From Flavobacterium sp. MK4S-17 (lineage in GTDB: Bacteria; Bacteroidota; Bacteroidia; Flavobacteriales; Flavobacteriaceae): a DNA stretch of 64,000 bases. Location: NCBI RefSeq assembly GCF_009848495.1, contig NZ_WWEP01000005.1, positions 1 to 64,000 on the forward strand, read 5' to 3'. Numbering within the stretch: the first letter of the stretch is position 1; each line of letters opens with the position of its first letter. Below, one piece after another: positions 23,657 to 33,609 of this stretch. The position numbers were made by a program, and so were the translations under genes. The notes below the pieces were generated by a model. That model ran no database searches and was not told where the DNA came from. It was given only the letters and a program-made list of their open reading frames with translations.

Positions 23657-26479
23657 ATGAGGAAAAAATTACTCAGTATTAGCATTTTATTAATTGGTGC
23701 AGCATCCTTTGCACAGGTTCCTCCTACACCGCTTGATTCTTTAGATGCCGTTTTTAACGACTCCATTTTCTTTAAAAATGAAATGGAAGAAGTGGTATTA
23801 ATAGGATATGGTACAAGGAAGGCAGGAGCCATTACAGGGTCTGTAGCACAGGTTAAAGCCGCAGATATTGTAAGGACACCGGCGCAATCGGCCATACAGG
23901 CCATACAGGGTAAAGCTGCAGGTGTAAATATTGTAACCAATGATGAGCCGGGAGGGCAGCCGTCCATCCGCATACGTGGTTTGGGTACTATAATAGGTGG
24001 CCGTGAACCATTATACGTTATTGATGGTATAGAAACATCCGGACTTAACGGGCTAAACCCAAATGATATTGCTACTATCGATATATTGAAAGATGCCTCA
24101 TCTTTGGCTATTTATGGGCAAAAAGGCTCCAACGGTGTGGTTTTAATAACCACTAAAAAAGGTAAAGTTGGCGATATAAAAGTTTCTTATGATGGTTATT
24201 ACGGCCAAAAATTTATACAACGTAAAGTTGACTTGGCCAATTCCTATGATTTTGCTTACTATAACAATTCAGCTTTAGGCTTTCCTGAATATTTCAGGTT
24301 TGAGCAACCCTATGATACCGACTGGCTTGATGAAATAACCGACACAGGTGAAATGATAAGCAACTCTATATCAGTTTCCGGCGCAGGTGAAAATGCATCA
24401 TATTATTTTGGTGCTTCCAATTATAAGGAAAAAGGTATATTAAACGGTACTTCTTATGAAAGGACAAACGTTATCAGCAAAAATGAGTTTAAACTGCTGG
24501 ATGACAAATTGAAAATCAATACCTTTTTCAATCTTTCTACAGATAAAAATTCCCCAAAACCTTTAAGCGCTTTTACCAATGCCTACAAGCAGGCCCCAAT
24601 TGTGCCCGTAAGGTTTTCAAACGGCAGGTGGGGCGTGCCTATACTTAATAAAGATACTGGCTTAGCCGATCCGGCAGGTAATGACAAGTTTAACAATGTA
24701 GGAAACCCTGTAGCCCAGCTATATTATTTTAATGAGCAAAATAAAAACACCACACTTATTGGTTCGGTAAATGCAGAATTAAAGATACTGGATTACCTAA
24801 AGTTTAATTCAAACTTTGGTGCTACCGCAAATTGGTCAAAAGGCTACACCTATACACCTACAAGGGATATTTGGTTGTCGCAAAACCCTACACAGGATAT
24901 ACAGGATTATATAACCCGCAATCCTAATAACCCGATAATAAATACACTTCAGCAGCGCAGGGGTACTTCATACCGATGGAACTGGGATAATTATTTAACT
25001 TTCAGCAAATACTTCGGCAATCATAATGTAACTGTTACTGCCGGACTTTCAAGGACTACATTTAATGTAAATGAATTTTTAAATGCTTCGCGCCAGGATG
25101 TGCCTGTACAGTCCAATTACTGGAGCCTTGACCTAGCCTCTTATAATGAGGAAGTTGCTCCGGGTTCAATAGTTCAGAATACCACAAGCACACCTATTGT
25201 ATCAGTCGCTTATTTTGGACGTGCTGAATATGATTATAAAGGCAAATACCTGTTCTCGGCTTCTATACGAAGGGAAGGTGTAAGCGCATTCCAGCCTGGT
25301 AACCGATTTGAAGTTTTCCCTTCTGTATCAGCAGGATGGATTATTACTGATGAAGATTTTATGGACAACGTAAAATTTCTTGAACATTTAAAAATAAGGG
25401 GAGGCTATGGTGAAGTAGGTAATGGTTATACGGGTAATTCCTTAAACCAGTTATTATTCAGGGCAGGTGTTAATTATCCTTTTGGGGCAGGGCAGGTTAT
25501 ACAGCCCGGTTCATTAGTGCCTTACCAGGTTGATCCTAACCTTACATGGGAAACAATGTCGGAAATTGATTTTGGGTTTGATTTTGCCACTCTTTCCAAC
25601 AGGCTTACAGGTAGTGTTGACTATTACAGCCGTGAAACGGATAATGTTTTACTGCCTGTAGCTGTACCAACTGTTATTTCTCCTGAGGCAGTGATACTTA
25701 ACAGTGGGCTTGTTACCAATACTGGTGTTGAGGTAACACTTAAATGGCAGGACAGGATAGGTGATGAATTCAATTATTGGGTAGGGGGTAACTTCTCCTA
25801 TAATAAAAATGAACTTAAAGAAGTTTACAGCGAATTTTTCGGGCAATATACAGGAGGCTCGCTGGGCAATGGCCAGTGGACAAAGCAGGTATTACAGGGA
25901 GAAGCACTGGGAAGCTTTTATGTATATGATGTAACAGGATATAATTCTGACGGGTTTTTTACTTATAGTGATGAAAGGGTTGTGGCAGGGTCATATATTC
26001 CTAAATATACATACGGTATAAACTTAGGGGCTACCTACAAAAACATAGATTTTTCTGTTGATGCTTACGGCGTAGGGGGTAATAAAATTTATAACGGAAA
26101 AAAAGCACAGCGTTTTGGCGGCGAGAATATAGAAACTGCCTACCTGGATGATTTCTGGACACCTTCCACTCCTAATGCTGAAAACCCACGGCCTAATAAT
26201 GATGTGCCACGTGCTTCTACATATTATATAGAGAAAGGCGACTTTTTAAGGATAAATAATATAACACTGGGTTATACAATACCTAACCTTTTTGAAGGGC
26301 TTGATAAAGTAAGGTTATATGTAACCGCGGTAAACCCGTTCCTGTTTACAGAATATACGGGGTACTCTCCCGAAGTAGTGGGTGATGGTGGTGCAAACCC
26401 TTTAGGTTCAGCCGGTATTGAACTGGATGCATACCCAACCAACAGGACATTTTTATTTGGTCTTAACGTAGGCTTTTAA
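23657..26479 (+). CDS. SusC/RagA family TonB-dependent outer-membrane transporter (PUL1)
   Basis: The 940-residue protein is the outer-membrane channel that imports oligosaccharides with SusD as its lid. After the signal peptide (MRKKLLSISILLIGAASFAQ) comes a short acidic spacer, a TonB-box-like EEVVLIGYGT, and the plug domain with GAITGSVAQV and IQGKAAGVNI. A Ser-Ile-Arg-Ile-Arg-Gly motif follows, then LYVIDGIE. The barrel ends in aromatic FLFGLNVGF, as expected for BamA recognition. The usual N-terminal carboxypeptidase-regulatory-like domain is absent: only about 25 residues separate the signal from the TonB box, whereas the PUL2 SusC has the full domain. SusD starts 21 bases downstream. 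Confidence 0.96.
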   Translation: MRKKLLSISILLIGAASFAQVPPTPLDSLDAVFNDSIFFKNEMEEVVLIGYGTRKAGAITGSVAQVKAADIVRTPAQSAIQAIQGKAAGVNIVTNDEPGGQPSIRIRGLGTIIGGREPLYVIDGIETSGLNGLNPNDIATIDILKDASSLAIYGQKGSNGVVLITTKKGKVGDIKVSYDGYYGQKFIQRKVDLANSYDFAYYNNSALGFPEYFRFEQPYDTDWLDEITDTGEMISNSISVSGAGENASYYFGASNYKEKGILNGTSYERTNVISKNEFKLLDDKLKINTFFNLSTDKNSPKPLSAFTNAYKQAPIVPVRFSNGRWGVPILNKDTGLADPAGNDKFNNVGNPVAQLYYFNEQNKNTTLIGSVNAELKILDYLKFNSNFGATANWSKGYTYTPTRDIWLSQNPTQDIQDYITRNPNNPIINTLQQRRGTSYRWNWDNYLTFSKYFGNHNVTVTAGLSRTTFNVNEFLNASRQDVPVQSNYWSLDLASYNEEVAPGSIVQNTTSTPIVSVAYFGRAEYDYKGKYLFSASIRREGVSAFQPGNRFEVFPSVSAGWIITDEDFMDNVKFLEHLKIRGGYGEVGNGYTGNSLNQLLFRAGVNYPFGAGQVIQPGSLVPYQVDPNLTWETMSEIDFGFDFATLSNRLTGSVDYYSRETDNVLLPVAVPTVISPEAVILNSGLVTNTGVEVTLKWQDRIGDEFNYWVGGNFSYNKNELKEVYSEFFGQYTGGSLGNGQWTKQVLQGEALGSFYVYDVTGYNSDGFFTYSDERVVAGSYIPKYTYGINLGATYKNIDFSVDAYGVGGNKIYNGKKAQRFGGENIETAYLDDFWTPSTPNAENPRPNNDVPRASTYYIEKGDFLRINNITLGYTIPNLFEGLDKVRLYVTAVNPFLFTEYTGYSPEVVGDGGANPLGSAGIELDAYPTNRTFLFGLNVGF

Positions 26480-26499
26480 TTGAATTAAAAATAAAAGAG

Positions 26500-27957
26500 A
26501 TGAATAAGAAATTTATATATGGTTCGGTTATAACATTACTATTGGCAGGAGCCGTGCTTACTTCCTGTGATGATGATTTAAATGTTGAACCGAATAATGC
26601 ACTTACAGAGGATGACTTTTTAAACAATCCGGATAATGCGGTACAACTTGTAAATGGTGTGTACAACAAAATGCTGGATTTTAATATGTATTCGTTTTCA
26701 TGGATAGGCATAACAAGTATAACGTCTGATGATGCAGATAAAGGTTCATCAACGAGTGATACAGGAACCGATAAGCATAAAATGGATGCCCTGACTTTTG
26801 ATGCTTCTGACCTTTCCTTTAATGAAGTTTGGGAAGGCAGGTATGCAGGTATTTACAGGGCCAATAATGCCATATTTTACCTTGACCAGTTACAGATAGA
26901 CGAAACTTTAAAAAGCAGGCTGATAGGAGAAGTTAAATTTTTAAGGGCATTTTGGTATTTCGACCTTGTAAGGTGCTTTGGTGATGTGCCTATAGTATTA
27001 GGTAATATAGACCTTAATGATACTGAAACTATAAACAATGTTGTATTTAACAGGAGGCCTAAAGCAGAGGTTTATGCCCAGATTGAGGAAGACCTTGAAG
27101 ATGCTATTTTAAGGTTGCCCTTAAAAACCCAGTACAGCCCTAATGATTTAGGCAGGGCAACACAGGGTGCTGCACAGGCGCTATTGGCAAAAGTATATTT
27201 ATACCAGCAAAAATGGCAATTGGCTTATGATATGGCAGGTAATGTTATAACATCCGGACAATACGATCTGATGGATAATTATGCCGATGTATGGCGCCAG
27301 GTTGGTGAGAACCAGGAAGAGTCAATTTTTGAAGTACAGGCCACACTTACCAAAGGTATTATTCAGTACACAGACGTTCAGGGGCCGCGTGGAACTCCCG
27401 ACTTAGGCTGGGGCTTTAATACGCCATCAGTTAGTCTTGCCAATTCCTATGCAGCAGGAGACCCAAGGCGCGAAGCCACAATAATGTTTGTACCCTCTAC
27501 CCTGTGGGATGGTTATGAAGCACCTACTACATGGGCTAATCCAAGATATAACTACAAGGCTTACCAGAGCAGTATAGCAGAACCATGGAACGGTAATAAA
27601 GCGGAAACAGCTAAAAACCTAAGGCTTTTAAAATACAGCGATGTGCTGCTGATAAGGGCAGAAGCCGGTTTTCATATTGGTATGACCACAGAAGTTAAAA
27701 ACCGCATAAAGGAAATAAGGGACAGGGTTAATCTGCCTGTTATTGAAGCCCCTACTTTGCAGGATATATACAATGAGCGCAGGTGGGAAATGGCTATGGA
27801 ACACGAAAGGTGGTTCGACCTGGTAAGGACAGGCCAGGCTGCTTCGGCAATGGCGGCAAACGGTAAAAACTTTATTGTTGGAAAGCATGAAGTATTCCCT
27901 ATACCGCAGGCACAAATTGTAGCAAGCGGCGGAAGGTTATCACAAAATAATTACTAA
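26500..27957 (+). CDS. SusD/RagB family surface lipoprotein (PUL1)
   Basis: The 485-residue protein starts with MNKKFIYGSVITLLLAGAVLTSC, whose lipobox LTSC is followed by acidic Asp-Asp-Asp, which fits surface export in Bacteroidota. SusD landmarks are the N-terminal helical part with NNALTEDDFLNNPDNAVQLVNGVYN, then FLRAFWYFDLVRCFGDVPIV (a hallmark segment), the tetratricopeptide-like region with AAQALLAKVYLYQQKW, and the C-terminal ERRWEMAMEHERWFDLVRTG with the ending FPIPQAQI. It binds glycans over the SusC channel. It lies between susC and the LamG-like lipoprotein gene in one operon. Confidence 0.96.
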   Translation: MNKKFIYGSVITLLLAGAVLTSCDDDLNVEPNNALTEDDFLNNPDNAVQLVNGVYNKMLDFNMYSFSWIGITSITSDDADKGSSTSDTGTDKHKMDALTFDASDLSFNEVWEGRYAGIYRANNAIFYLDQLQIDETLKSRLIGEVKFLRAFWYFDLVRCFGDVPIVLGNIDLNDTETINNVVFNRRPKAEVYAQIEEDLEDAILRLPLKTQYSPNDLGRATQGAAQALLAKVYLYQQKWQLAYDMAGNVITSGQYDLMDNYADVWRQVGENQEESIFEVQATLTKGIIQYTDVQGPRGTPDLGWGFNTPSVSLANSYAAGDPRREATIMFVPSTLWDGYEAPTTWANPRYNYKAYQSSIAEPWNGNKAETAKNLRLLKYSDVLLIRAEAGFHIGMTTEVKNRIKEIRDRVNLPVIEAPTLQDIYNERRWEMAMEHERWFDLVRTGQAASAMAANGKNFIVGKHEVFPIPQAQIVASGGRLSQNNY

Positions 27958-27984
27958 TACTAACTTAATTTAATTTTAATTACT

Positions 27985-28896
27985 ATGAGAACAATCAAAT
28001 TTTTTGCGTATTCGCTGATGATTACATCAGGAATGATTTTAACAAGCTGCGGCAGTGATGACAGCGATGGAGGCGGAAGGCCGCCAATTGGAGGCTATGA
28101 TAATGCTGACCAGGTTGGAGCCGATGATTTAGTGGCTTATTTTCCACTTGATGGCAATGGAAAAGAAGATGTTTCGGGTGCTATGCCTTCATCTTCAACA
28201 AATGTTACATGGGTAGATGGGGTTAAAGGAAAAGCTGCAAAATTAAGTGCAGGTTATTTAGATTATGAGCCAATGGCTAACCTTAGTACTTCAATGCCAA
28301 GTATGACTATAAGCTTATGGGCTAAAGTTAATAACAATGGTGGTCCTGATGCAGTTAACCCTCATGCTACAATGCTTTTTCAATTAAGTAAACCTGGGGA
28401 TTGGGCTGGTAATATTAACGTTATGTCAGAAACAAGCTGGTATGCACCAGGTGTAGATACATTAGTTGTAAAAGGCTATGTTAAAATTAAAATGCCTGAT
28501 GGAGCAGAGAATGGACAGGACAGCAGAAACTCACCTAAGCCTTCTCCAGATGATATTGAAGCAGGACACGTAGGTAATGCTAATAAGAATGCAGGTAAAT
28601 GGGCGCATTATGTTATCACATGGGATGCTACAAATGGTTTTTTCAGGGTATATGCAAATGGACAGAAAATTTCTAACCCAATGTGGGAATCAAGAAATGG
28701 TGGTGAAGCTTTAGGGCTTAACTTCTTTACTCCTACCAGGCCAATCATAGGTACTTTCGCTTCTGTAATTGCAGGAGGTGCTGATGCATGGCAAAAATCA
28801 ATGGATGGAGAAATTGATGAAATTCGCGTTTACAAAAAAGTGTTAATCCAGCAGGATATCGCAGCACTTTATCAACTTGAATTAGCGGGAAGGTAA
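27985..28896 (+). CDS. LamG-like (concanavalin A-like) lipoprotein (PUL1)
   Basis: The 303-residue protein has a lipobox LTSC after MRTIKFFAYSLMITSGMI, then a Gly/Asp-rich linker (GSDDSDGGGRPPIGG) and one LamG-like domain (about 45-300). The opening LVAYFPLDGNGKEDVSG and VDGVKGKAAKLS, the MTISLWAKVN strand, WAHYVITWD, FRVYANGQKI, and IDEIRVYKKVL are standard for LamG/jellyroll domains. Its place directly after SusD corresponds to SusE/F-type surface glycan-binding proteins, so it probably binds the polysaccharide. No catalytic motif is apparent. A GNRA-loop hairpin follows it and separates the import genes from the enzyme genes. Confidence 0.9.
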   Translation: MRTIKFFAYSLMITSGMILTSCGSDDSDGGGRPPIGGYDNADQVGADDLVAYFPLDGNGKEDVSGAMPSSSTNVTWVDGVKGKAAKLSAGYLDYEPMANLSTSMPSMTISLWAKVNNNGGPDAVNPHATMLFQLSKPGDWAGNINVMSETSWYAPGVDTLVVKGYVKIKMPDGAENGQDSRNSPKPSPDDIEAGHVGNANKNAGKWAHYVITWDATNGFFRVYANGQKISNPMWESRNGGEALGLNFFTPTRPIIGTFASVIAGGADAWQKSMDGEIDEIRVYKKVLIQQDIAALYQLELAGR

Positions 28897-28910
28897 TTTT
28901 ATAATAAATT

Positions 28911-28936
28911 AAATACCCGGCGAAAGCCGGGTATTT
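28911..28936 (+). terminator. Intra-PUL hairpin (probable partial terminator) between LamG-like lipoprotein and GH144 genes
   Basis: An 11-bp stem, AAATACCCGGC / GCCGGGTATTT, closes on a GAAA loop. The downstream T run is weak (TTTATAA), so it may attenuate transcription or protect mRNA 3' ends, raising susCD-lamG transcript over the enzymes. Confidence 0.65.
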
Positions 28937-29008
28937 ATAATCAATTCTATCCATCACACTTATTACATTACACGCATCAATCAAAAATCACATTTAAAAT
29001 AATTTATA

Positions 29009-30388
29009 GTGAAAATTTTTCAATTACTCTTTATCCTCACGTTTTGTATTTCATGTTCATCCTGCGATTCCAAAAATGATGACGGGCCGGGAGAAGAAAA
29101 TCCCCCTGTTGGTCAGTTGACAGATGATGAAATCATGGATTTGGCGCAAAAGGATGCCCTTAAATACTTTTGGAATTATGCTGAAACCAATTCAAAACTG
29201 GCAAGGGAAAGATACCATGTAGATGATTCGTCTTTAGACGCTAATATAGTAACAACAGGAGGTTCGGGCTTTGGGCTTATGACTATACTTGTTGGTATAG
29301 AGCGCGGTTTTGTGCCGCGTGGGGAAGCCATAGCCAGGCTTCAAACCTCATTAAACTTTCTTGAAAATGCCGATCGTTTCCATGGTGCATGGCCCCACTG
29401 GATGAATGGCACTACTGGCGATGTTGTTCCTTTTGGGCAGGTAGATAATGGTGGCGACCTTGTGGAAACATCTTTTCTGTGTGAGGCACTTATCTGTATC
29501 CGTGAATATTTTAAAAATGGCACCGAAGAGGAGAAGGCACTTGCCCAGAAAGCAGATGAACTTTGGAAGGGTGTTGAATGGGACTGGTACACCAAAGGGG
29601 GAGAAAATGCCCTTTATTGGCACTGGTCGCCTGAATATGAATGGCAGATTAACTTTAAGCTTGAAGGCTATAATGAGTGTCTTATAACTTATATAATGGC
29701 GGCTGCATCGCCAACACACCCTGTTGGTGCCGAGGCATACCACCAGGCATGGGCACGCAATGGCAATATTGTACACCCGGGGCAACGTTTTGGCATACCT
29801 GTAATTTTTAATTACAACGGTGCCACAGGTAATGTAGGCCCAATGTTTTGGGCACATTATTCATATTTGGGGCTGGATCCAAGGGGGTTGACCGATGACT
29901 ATGCAAATTATTGGGATTTGGTAAAAAACCATACCGAAATTATGTACCAGTATTGTGTAACTAACCCTTATAAATGGGAAGGTTATGGCGAGGATTGCTG
30001 GGGGCTTACTGCCAGTTACACCCGTAACAGCAATGGCTCTACAGGTTATACGGCGCACCAGCCAAATAACGACAGGGGTGTTATAACTCCTACAGCAGCT
30101 TTATCGTCTTTTCCCTATATGCCGGATGAATGCATGAAGGCTATGAGGTTTTTTTATGAAAATGAAAACTGGAAAGACAGGCTTATAGGCCCTGCGGGCC
30201 CTTATGATGCTTTTTCTCCGCACTATGACTGGGTTACAAGGCGCTACCTGGCTATTGACCAGGGAACTATTGCCCCAATGATTGAAAACCACAGGACAGG
30301 AATGCTGTGGAATTTATTTATGAATGCTCCCGAAGTACAACAAGGGCTTCAGGCGTTGGGCTTTCAATCATCCCAGCATAAGTTTTAA
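29009..30388 (+). CDS. GH144-type glucanase lipoprotein (PUL1)
   Basis: The 459-residue protein starts at GTG and has a signal ending in a Cys-rich lipobox region (LTFCISCSSC), then an acidic surface-export-like stretch. The domain reads as the glucoamylase-like (GH144) family: AQKDALKYFWNYAETNSKLARER, IVTTGGSGFGLMTILVGIERG, HGAWPHWMNG, VDNGGDLVETSFL, WDWYTKGGENALYWHWSPEY, AHYSYLGLDPRG, and a C-terminal GPYDAFSPHYDW. GH144 enzymes are (alpha/alpha)6 barrels that hydrolyse beta-1,2-glucan, mostly endo-acting. It should cut the polymer at the surface before SusCD import. It overlaps no neighbour; the esterase gene begins 9 bases downstream. Confidence 0.88.
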   Translation: MKIFQLLFILTFCISCSSCDSKNDDGPGEENPPVGQLTDDEIMDLAQKDALKYFWNYAETNSKLARERYHVDDSSLDANIVTTGGSGFGLMTILVGIERGFVPRGEAIARLQTSLNFLENADRFHGAWPHWMNGTTGDVVPFGQVDNGGDLVETSFLCEALICIREYFKNGTEEEKALAQKADELWKGVEWDWYTKGGENALYWHWSPEYEWQINFKLEGYNECLITYIMAAASPTHPVGAEAYHQAWARNGNIVHPGQRFGIPVIFNYNGATGNVGPMFWAHYSYLGLDPRGLTDDYANYWDLVKNHTEIMYQYCVTNPYKWEGYGEDCWGLTASYTRNSNGSTGYTAHQPNNDRGVITPTAALSSFPYMPDECMKAMRFFYENENWKDRLIGPAGPYDAFSPHYDWVTRRYLAIDQGTIAPMIENHRTGMLWNLFMNAPEVQQGLQALGFQSSQHKF

Positions 30389-30397
30389 TAAATATAT

Positions 30398-31099
30398 ATG
30401 TCAAGGATTTTCTTCATAGCAATTTTATTTTTAAGTATGCCGTCTTTTGCCCAAAAGGTGGAAGGCGGTTCTTTTAAAACCGAAATCACACTAAAAAAAG
30501 AATTAGGTTATCTGCTTCACATACCCGAAAATGCCAATGGCAGAAAACCACTTATAATATTCCTTCATGGTTCAGGTGAAAAGGGCAATGACCTTGAAAA
30601 AGTAAAAATTCATGGCCCGTTTAAATACTTGAAGTCGCACAAGTTAGACGCCTATGTACTGGCGCCTCAGTGCCCTGAGGATGAATACTGGGACAGTGAA
30701 ACTTTATACAGGCTGATAAATAAAATAATAAGGGAGAACAATATAGATAAAAGCAGGATATACCTCACAGGGCTTAGTATGGGCGGCTGGGGGGCATGGA
30801 ACCTTGCCTTTGCCTACCCGGATATGTTTGCAGCTTTAGTGCCCATAGCAGGTTTTGTGGACAGGGTGCCCATGATTGAAAACTGTAAAATAAAAAACAT
30901 ACCTATCCGCATTTATCACGGTTTGCTTGATGATGTGGTTAATGTAAACTATTCAATAGATATTTATAAAAAGCTAAAGCCTTGCAATACAGATATTGAA
31001 TTGGAAATTTTTGACGATGCCAATCATGATAGCTGGACAAGGGTGTATGATAATGAAGCTGTTTACAAATGGATGCTTCAGCAAAGGAAAAAAGATTAA
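30398..31099 (+). CDS. Secreted esterase-like alpha/beta hydrolase (PUL1)
   Basis: The 233-residue protein has a signal peptide (MSRIFFIAILFLSMPSFAQ) and a single-domain alpha/beta hydrolase. Motifs are LIIFLHGSGEKGND (oxyanion hole), GLSMGGWGAW with the nucleophile Ser near residue 129, HGLLDDVV with the likely acid, and ANHDSW with the catalytic His. It resembles small phospholipase/carboxylesterase and PHB-depolymerase-like enzymes. In a glucan locus it could remove ester substituents such as acetyl or succinyl groups, which is inference. It lies 9 bases after the GH144 gene and 26 bases before GH3, clearly in the same operon. Confidence 0.85.
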   Translation: MSRIFFIAILFLSMPSFAQKVEGGSFKTEITLKKELGYLLHIPENANGRKPLIIFLHGSGEKGNDLEKVKIHGPFKYLKSHKLDAYVLAPQCPEDEYWDSETLYRLINKIIRENNIDKSRIYLTGLSMGGWGAWNLAFAYPDMFAALVPIAGFVDRVPMIENCKIKNIPIRIYHGLLDDVVNVNYSIDIYKKLKPCNTDIELEIFDDANHDSWTRVYDNEAVYKWMLQQRKKD

Positions 31100-31125
31100 C
31101 CGATATAATAAGATAATAAATACAA

Positions 31126-33369
31126 ATGAATACTGTAAAAGCCACTTTACTTTTATTAGCCTGTACATTATCCCTGCATGCACAAAAAGGGAAAAATGAT
31201 AAAAAAATTAAGCCGAAGAAAGAGTTTGTTGCCGAATTAATGGCTAAAATGACCGTTGATGAAAAAATAGCGCAAACAGTTCAATATACGGCAGATGGCA
31301 CTGTTACAGGGCCAAAAACAGGTATCAATTACATTGATGAGATTAAAAAAGGTAATGTTGGCTCTATATTAAATGCAACAGGGGTAAAATATACCAATAT
31401 GCTGCAAAAGCTTAACCTTGAAAATTCAAGGCTTAAAATTCCACTTATTTTTGGGTATGATGTAATTCATGGTTATAAAACAATTTTTCCTATTACACTT
31501 GGAGAAGCTGCAACGTGGGATTTAAGTGCTGTTGAACTTTCGGCCAGGGTAGCTGCTGCCGAGGCTGCTGCCAATGGCGTGCATTGGACATTTGCCCCTA
31601 TGGTAGATATATCCCGCGACCCGAGATGGGGAAGAGTTTCCGAGGGTTCAGGTGAAGATACTTACCTGGGCACACAGTTGGCTGTGGCAAGGGTTAAAGG
31701 ATTTCAGGGAAATGACCTGGCATCAATTAACACTGTAATGGCCTGTACAAAACATTTTGCAGCCTATGGCGCTGCAGAGGCGGGGCGTGATTACAATACG
31801 GTTGATATGAGCGAAAGGACTCTAAGGGAGATGTACCTGCCACCATTTAAAGCAACTGTTGATGCAGGCGTAGGCTCTTTTATGACCTCATTTAATGAAA
31901 TTGCAGGAGTGCCTGCTACGGCAAGCAAATTTTTATTAACCGATATACTTAAAAAAGAATGGGGCTTTGATGGTTTTGTTGTAACTGATTATACTGCAAT
32001 AAATGAATTGATTCCGCACGGTGTGGCTAAAGATTCTGCACAGGCTGGTGAGCTGGCATTAAAAGCCGGCGTTGATATGGATATGGTGGGCGGTATTTAT
32101 ATGAAAAACCTTAAGAAACTGCTTAAGGAAGGAAAAGTAACAGAGGCTCAGATTAATGATGCCTGCCGTAGGGTACTGGAAGCAAAATACGATTTAGGGC
32201 TTTTTGAAAACCCTTACCGCTATAACGATGAAAAAAGGGAAAAGGAAGTTACTTATAAAAAAGAGCATTTGGATGCTGCCCTTGATGTGGCAAAAAAATC
32301 AATGGTACTTTTAAAAAACAGCAACAATGTACTGCCATTGCACAAAGAGCAAAAGGTAGCTTTTGTAGGGCCTCTTGTAAATGACGAGTGGAATATTATA
32401 GGTTCATGGGCTGCTTCGGGCGACCGTTATGGATATGCAGTAAGCGTTCAGGAAGGCGTAAATAAAATAATAACTGATAAAAGCAAAGTTACATTTGATA
32501 AAGGTGTGGAAATTATAGATAGCCGCAGGGACATGATGAAAGCCGCACTTGATAATGCACGTAAGGCCGATGTAATAGTTGCTGTTATGGGAGAATTTGA
32601 AAACATGAGCGGAGAGGCAGCTTCCCGTACTGATATTGATTTACCGGGTATACAGAAGGAATTTCTTTCCGAGTTAAAAAAGCTGGGTAAACCTGTTGTA
32701 CTTGTATTGATGAATGGCAGGCCGTTAACCCTTACATGGGAAAATGAAAATATGGATGCCATACTGGAAGCATGGTTTCCCGGCACCATGGGTGGCGACG
32801 CCATAGCACAAACGCTGTATGGGCTTAATGTACCAAGCGGTAAATTGCCTATGACTTTTCCCAGAAATGTTGGGCAGGTGCCAATTTACTATAACCATAA
32901 AAATACAGGCAGGCCTTATTTAGGTGCCGGCGACCCTGAACAAAAATATAAATCCCGATATATCGATGTGGATAACAGCCCCCTTTATCCCTTCGGTTAC
33001 GGGTTAAGTTACACCAAATTTGATTATTCAAACCTAAAGCTGTCATCGCAAACTTTAAATTATAGTACTAAAATTAAAGTTAGTGTGGATGTAGCCAACG
33101 AAGGTAACTTTGATGGAGAGGAAGTAGTACAGCTTTACATACAGGATGAGGTGGGTAGTGTAACACGCCCTGTTAAGGAATTGAAAGGCTTTAAAAAGGT
33201 ATTCCTTAAAAAAGGTGAAAAGAAAACGGTAGAGTTTGAAATAACTGCCGATGACCTCCGGTTTTATAACATAGATATGAAATTTGTTGCCGAACCCGGA
33301 GACTTTAAAGTTTTTATTGGTGGGGATTCTGCAACAAAATTACAGGATAAGTTTGTGTTAGTTAATTAA
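31126..33369 (+). CDS. GH3 beta-glucosidase (PUL1)
   Basis: The 747-residue protein has a signal peptide (MNTVKATLLLLACTLSLHAQ) and the three-domain plan of GH3 glucosidases such as BglX: TIM-like barrel (about 35-370), alpha/beta sandwich (about 390-610) and a fibronectin III-like end (about 660-735, with DGEEVVQLYIQDEVGSVTRPVKEL). The nucleophile should be Asp288 in DGFVVTDYTA. Substrate-binding landmarks are FGYDVIHGYKTIFP, DPRWGRVSEGSGED and KHFAAYG. It probably releases glucose from sophoro-oligosaccharides made by the GH144 enzyme in the periplasm. It ends before a strong terminator. Confidence 0.96.
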   Translation: MNTVKATLLLLACTLSLHAQKGKNDKKIKPKKEFVAELMAKMTVDEKIAQTVQYTADGTVTGPKTGINYIDEIKKGNVGSILNATGVKYTNMLQKLNLENSRLKIPLIFGYDVIHGYKTIFPITLGEAATWDLSAVELSARVAAAEAAANGVHWTFAPMVDISRDPRWGRVSEGSGEDTYLGTQLAVARVKGFQGNDLASINTVMACTKHFAAYGAAEAGRDYNTVDMSERTLREMYLPPFKATVDAGVGSFMTSFNEIAGVPATASKFLLTDILKKEWGFDGFVVTDYTAINELIPHGVAKDSAQAGELALKAGVDMDMVGGIYMKNLKKLLKEGKVTEAQINDACRRVLEAKYDLGLFENPYRYNDEKREKEVTYKKEHLDAALDVAKKSMVLLKNSNNVLPLHKEQKVAFVGPLVNDEWNIIGSWAASGDRYGYAVSVQEGVNKIITDKSKVTFDKGVEIIDSRRDMMKAALDNARKADVIVAVMGEFENMSGEAASRTDIDLPGIQKEFLSELKKLGKPVVLVLMNGRPLTLTWENENMDAILEAWFPGTMGGDAIAQTLYGLNVPSGKLPMTFPRNVGQVPIYYNHKNTGRPYLGAGDPEQKYKSRYIDVDNSPLYPFGYGLSYTKFDYSNLKLSSQTLNYSTKIKVSVDVANEGNFDGEEVVQLYIQDEVGSVTRPVKELKGFKKVFLKKGEKKTVEFEITADDLRFYNIDMKFVAEPGDFKVFIGGDSATKLQDKFVLVN

Positions 33370-33391
33370 GTTTTATTTTTTGAACCTTCGA

Positions 33392-33417
33392 AAAAAGCCG
33401 CCTGTTGGCGGCTTTTT
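33392..33417 (+). terminator. Rho-independent terminator after the PUL1 GH3 gene
   Basis: Stem AAAAAGCCGCC (33392-33402) / GGCGGCTTTTT (33407-33417) with loop TGTT. It ends the susC-to-GH3 transcript. The GH43-like and MFS genes after it need their own promoter or readthrough; in the next 190 bases I see no clear TAnnTTTG. Confidence 0.9.
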
Positions 33418-33609
33418 AATTTAGGAAAACCATTTTTTAACTGCTAATTGCATAATTTTCATTCTGTATATGCTTAAGCTGAGGTTTTTTAATGATTTAA
33501 TGCAATTTGTATGGTTTTTTTAGCAGGTTTATTTATTACTGTAAATACTGATATGTGTATATTTATCAAATTTTAATTTTCTAAAATCACGCTATATTAT
33601 TTCTTTATA

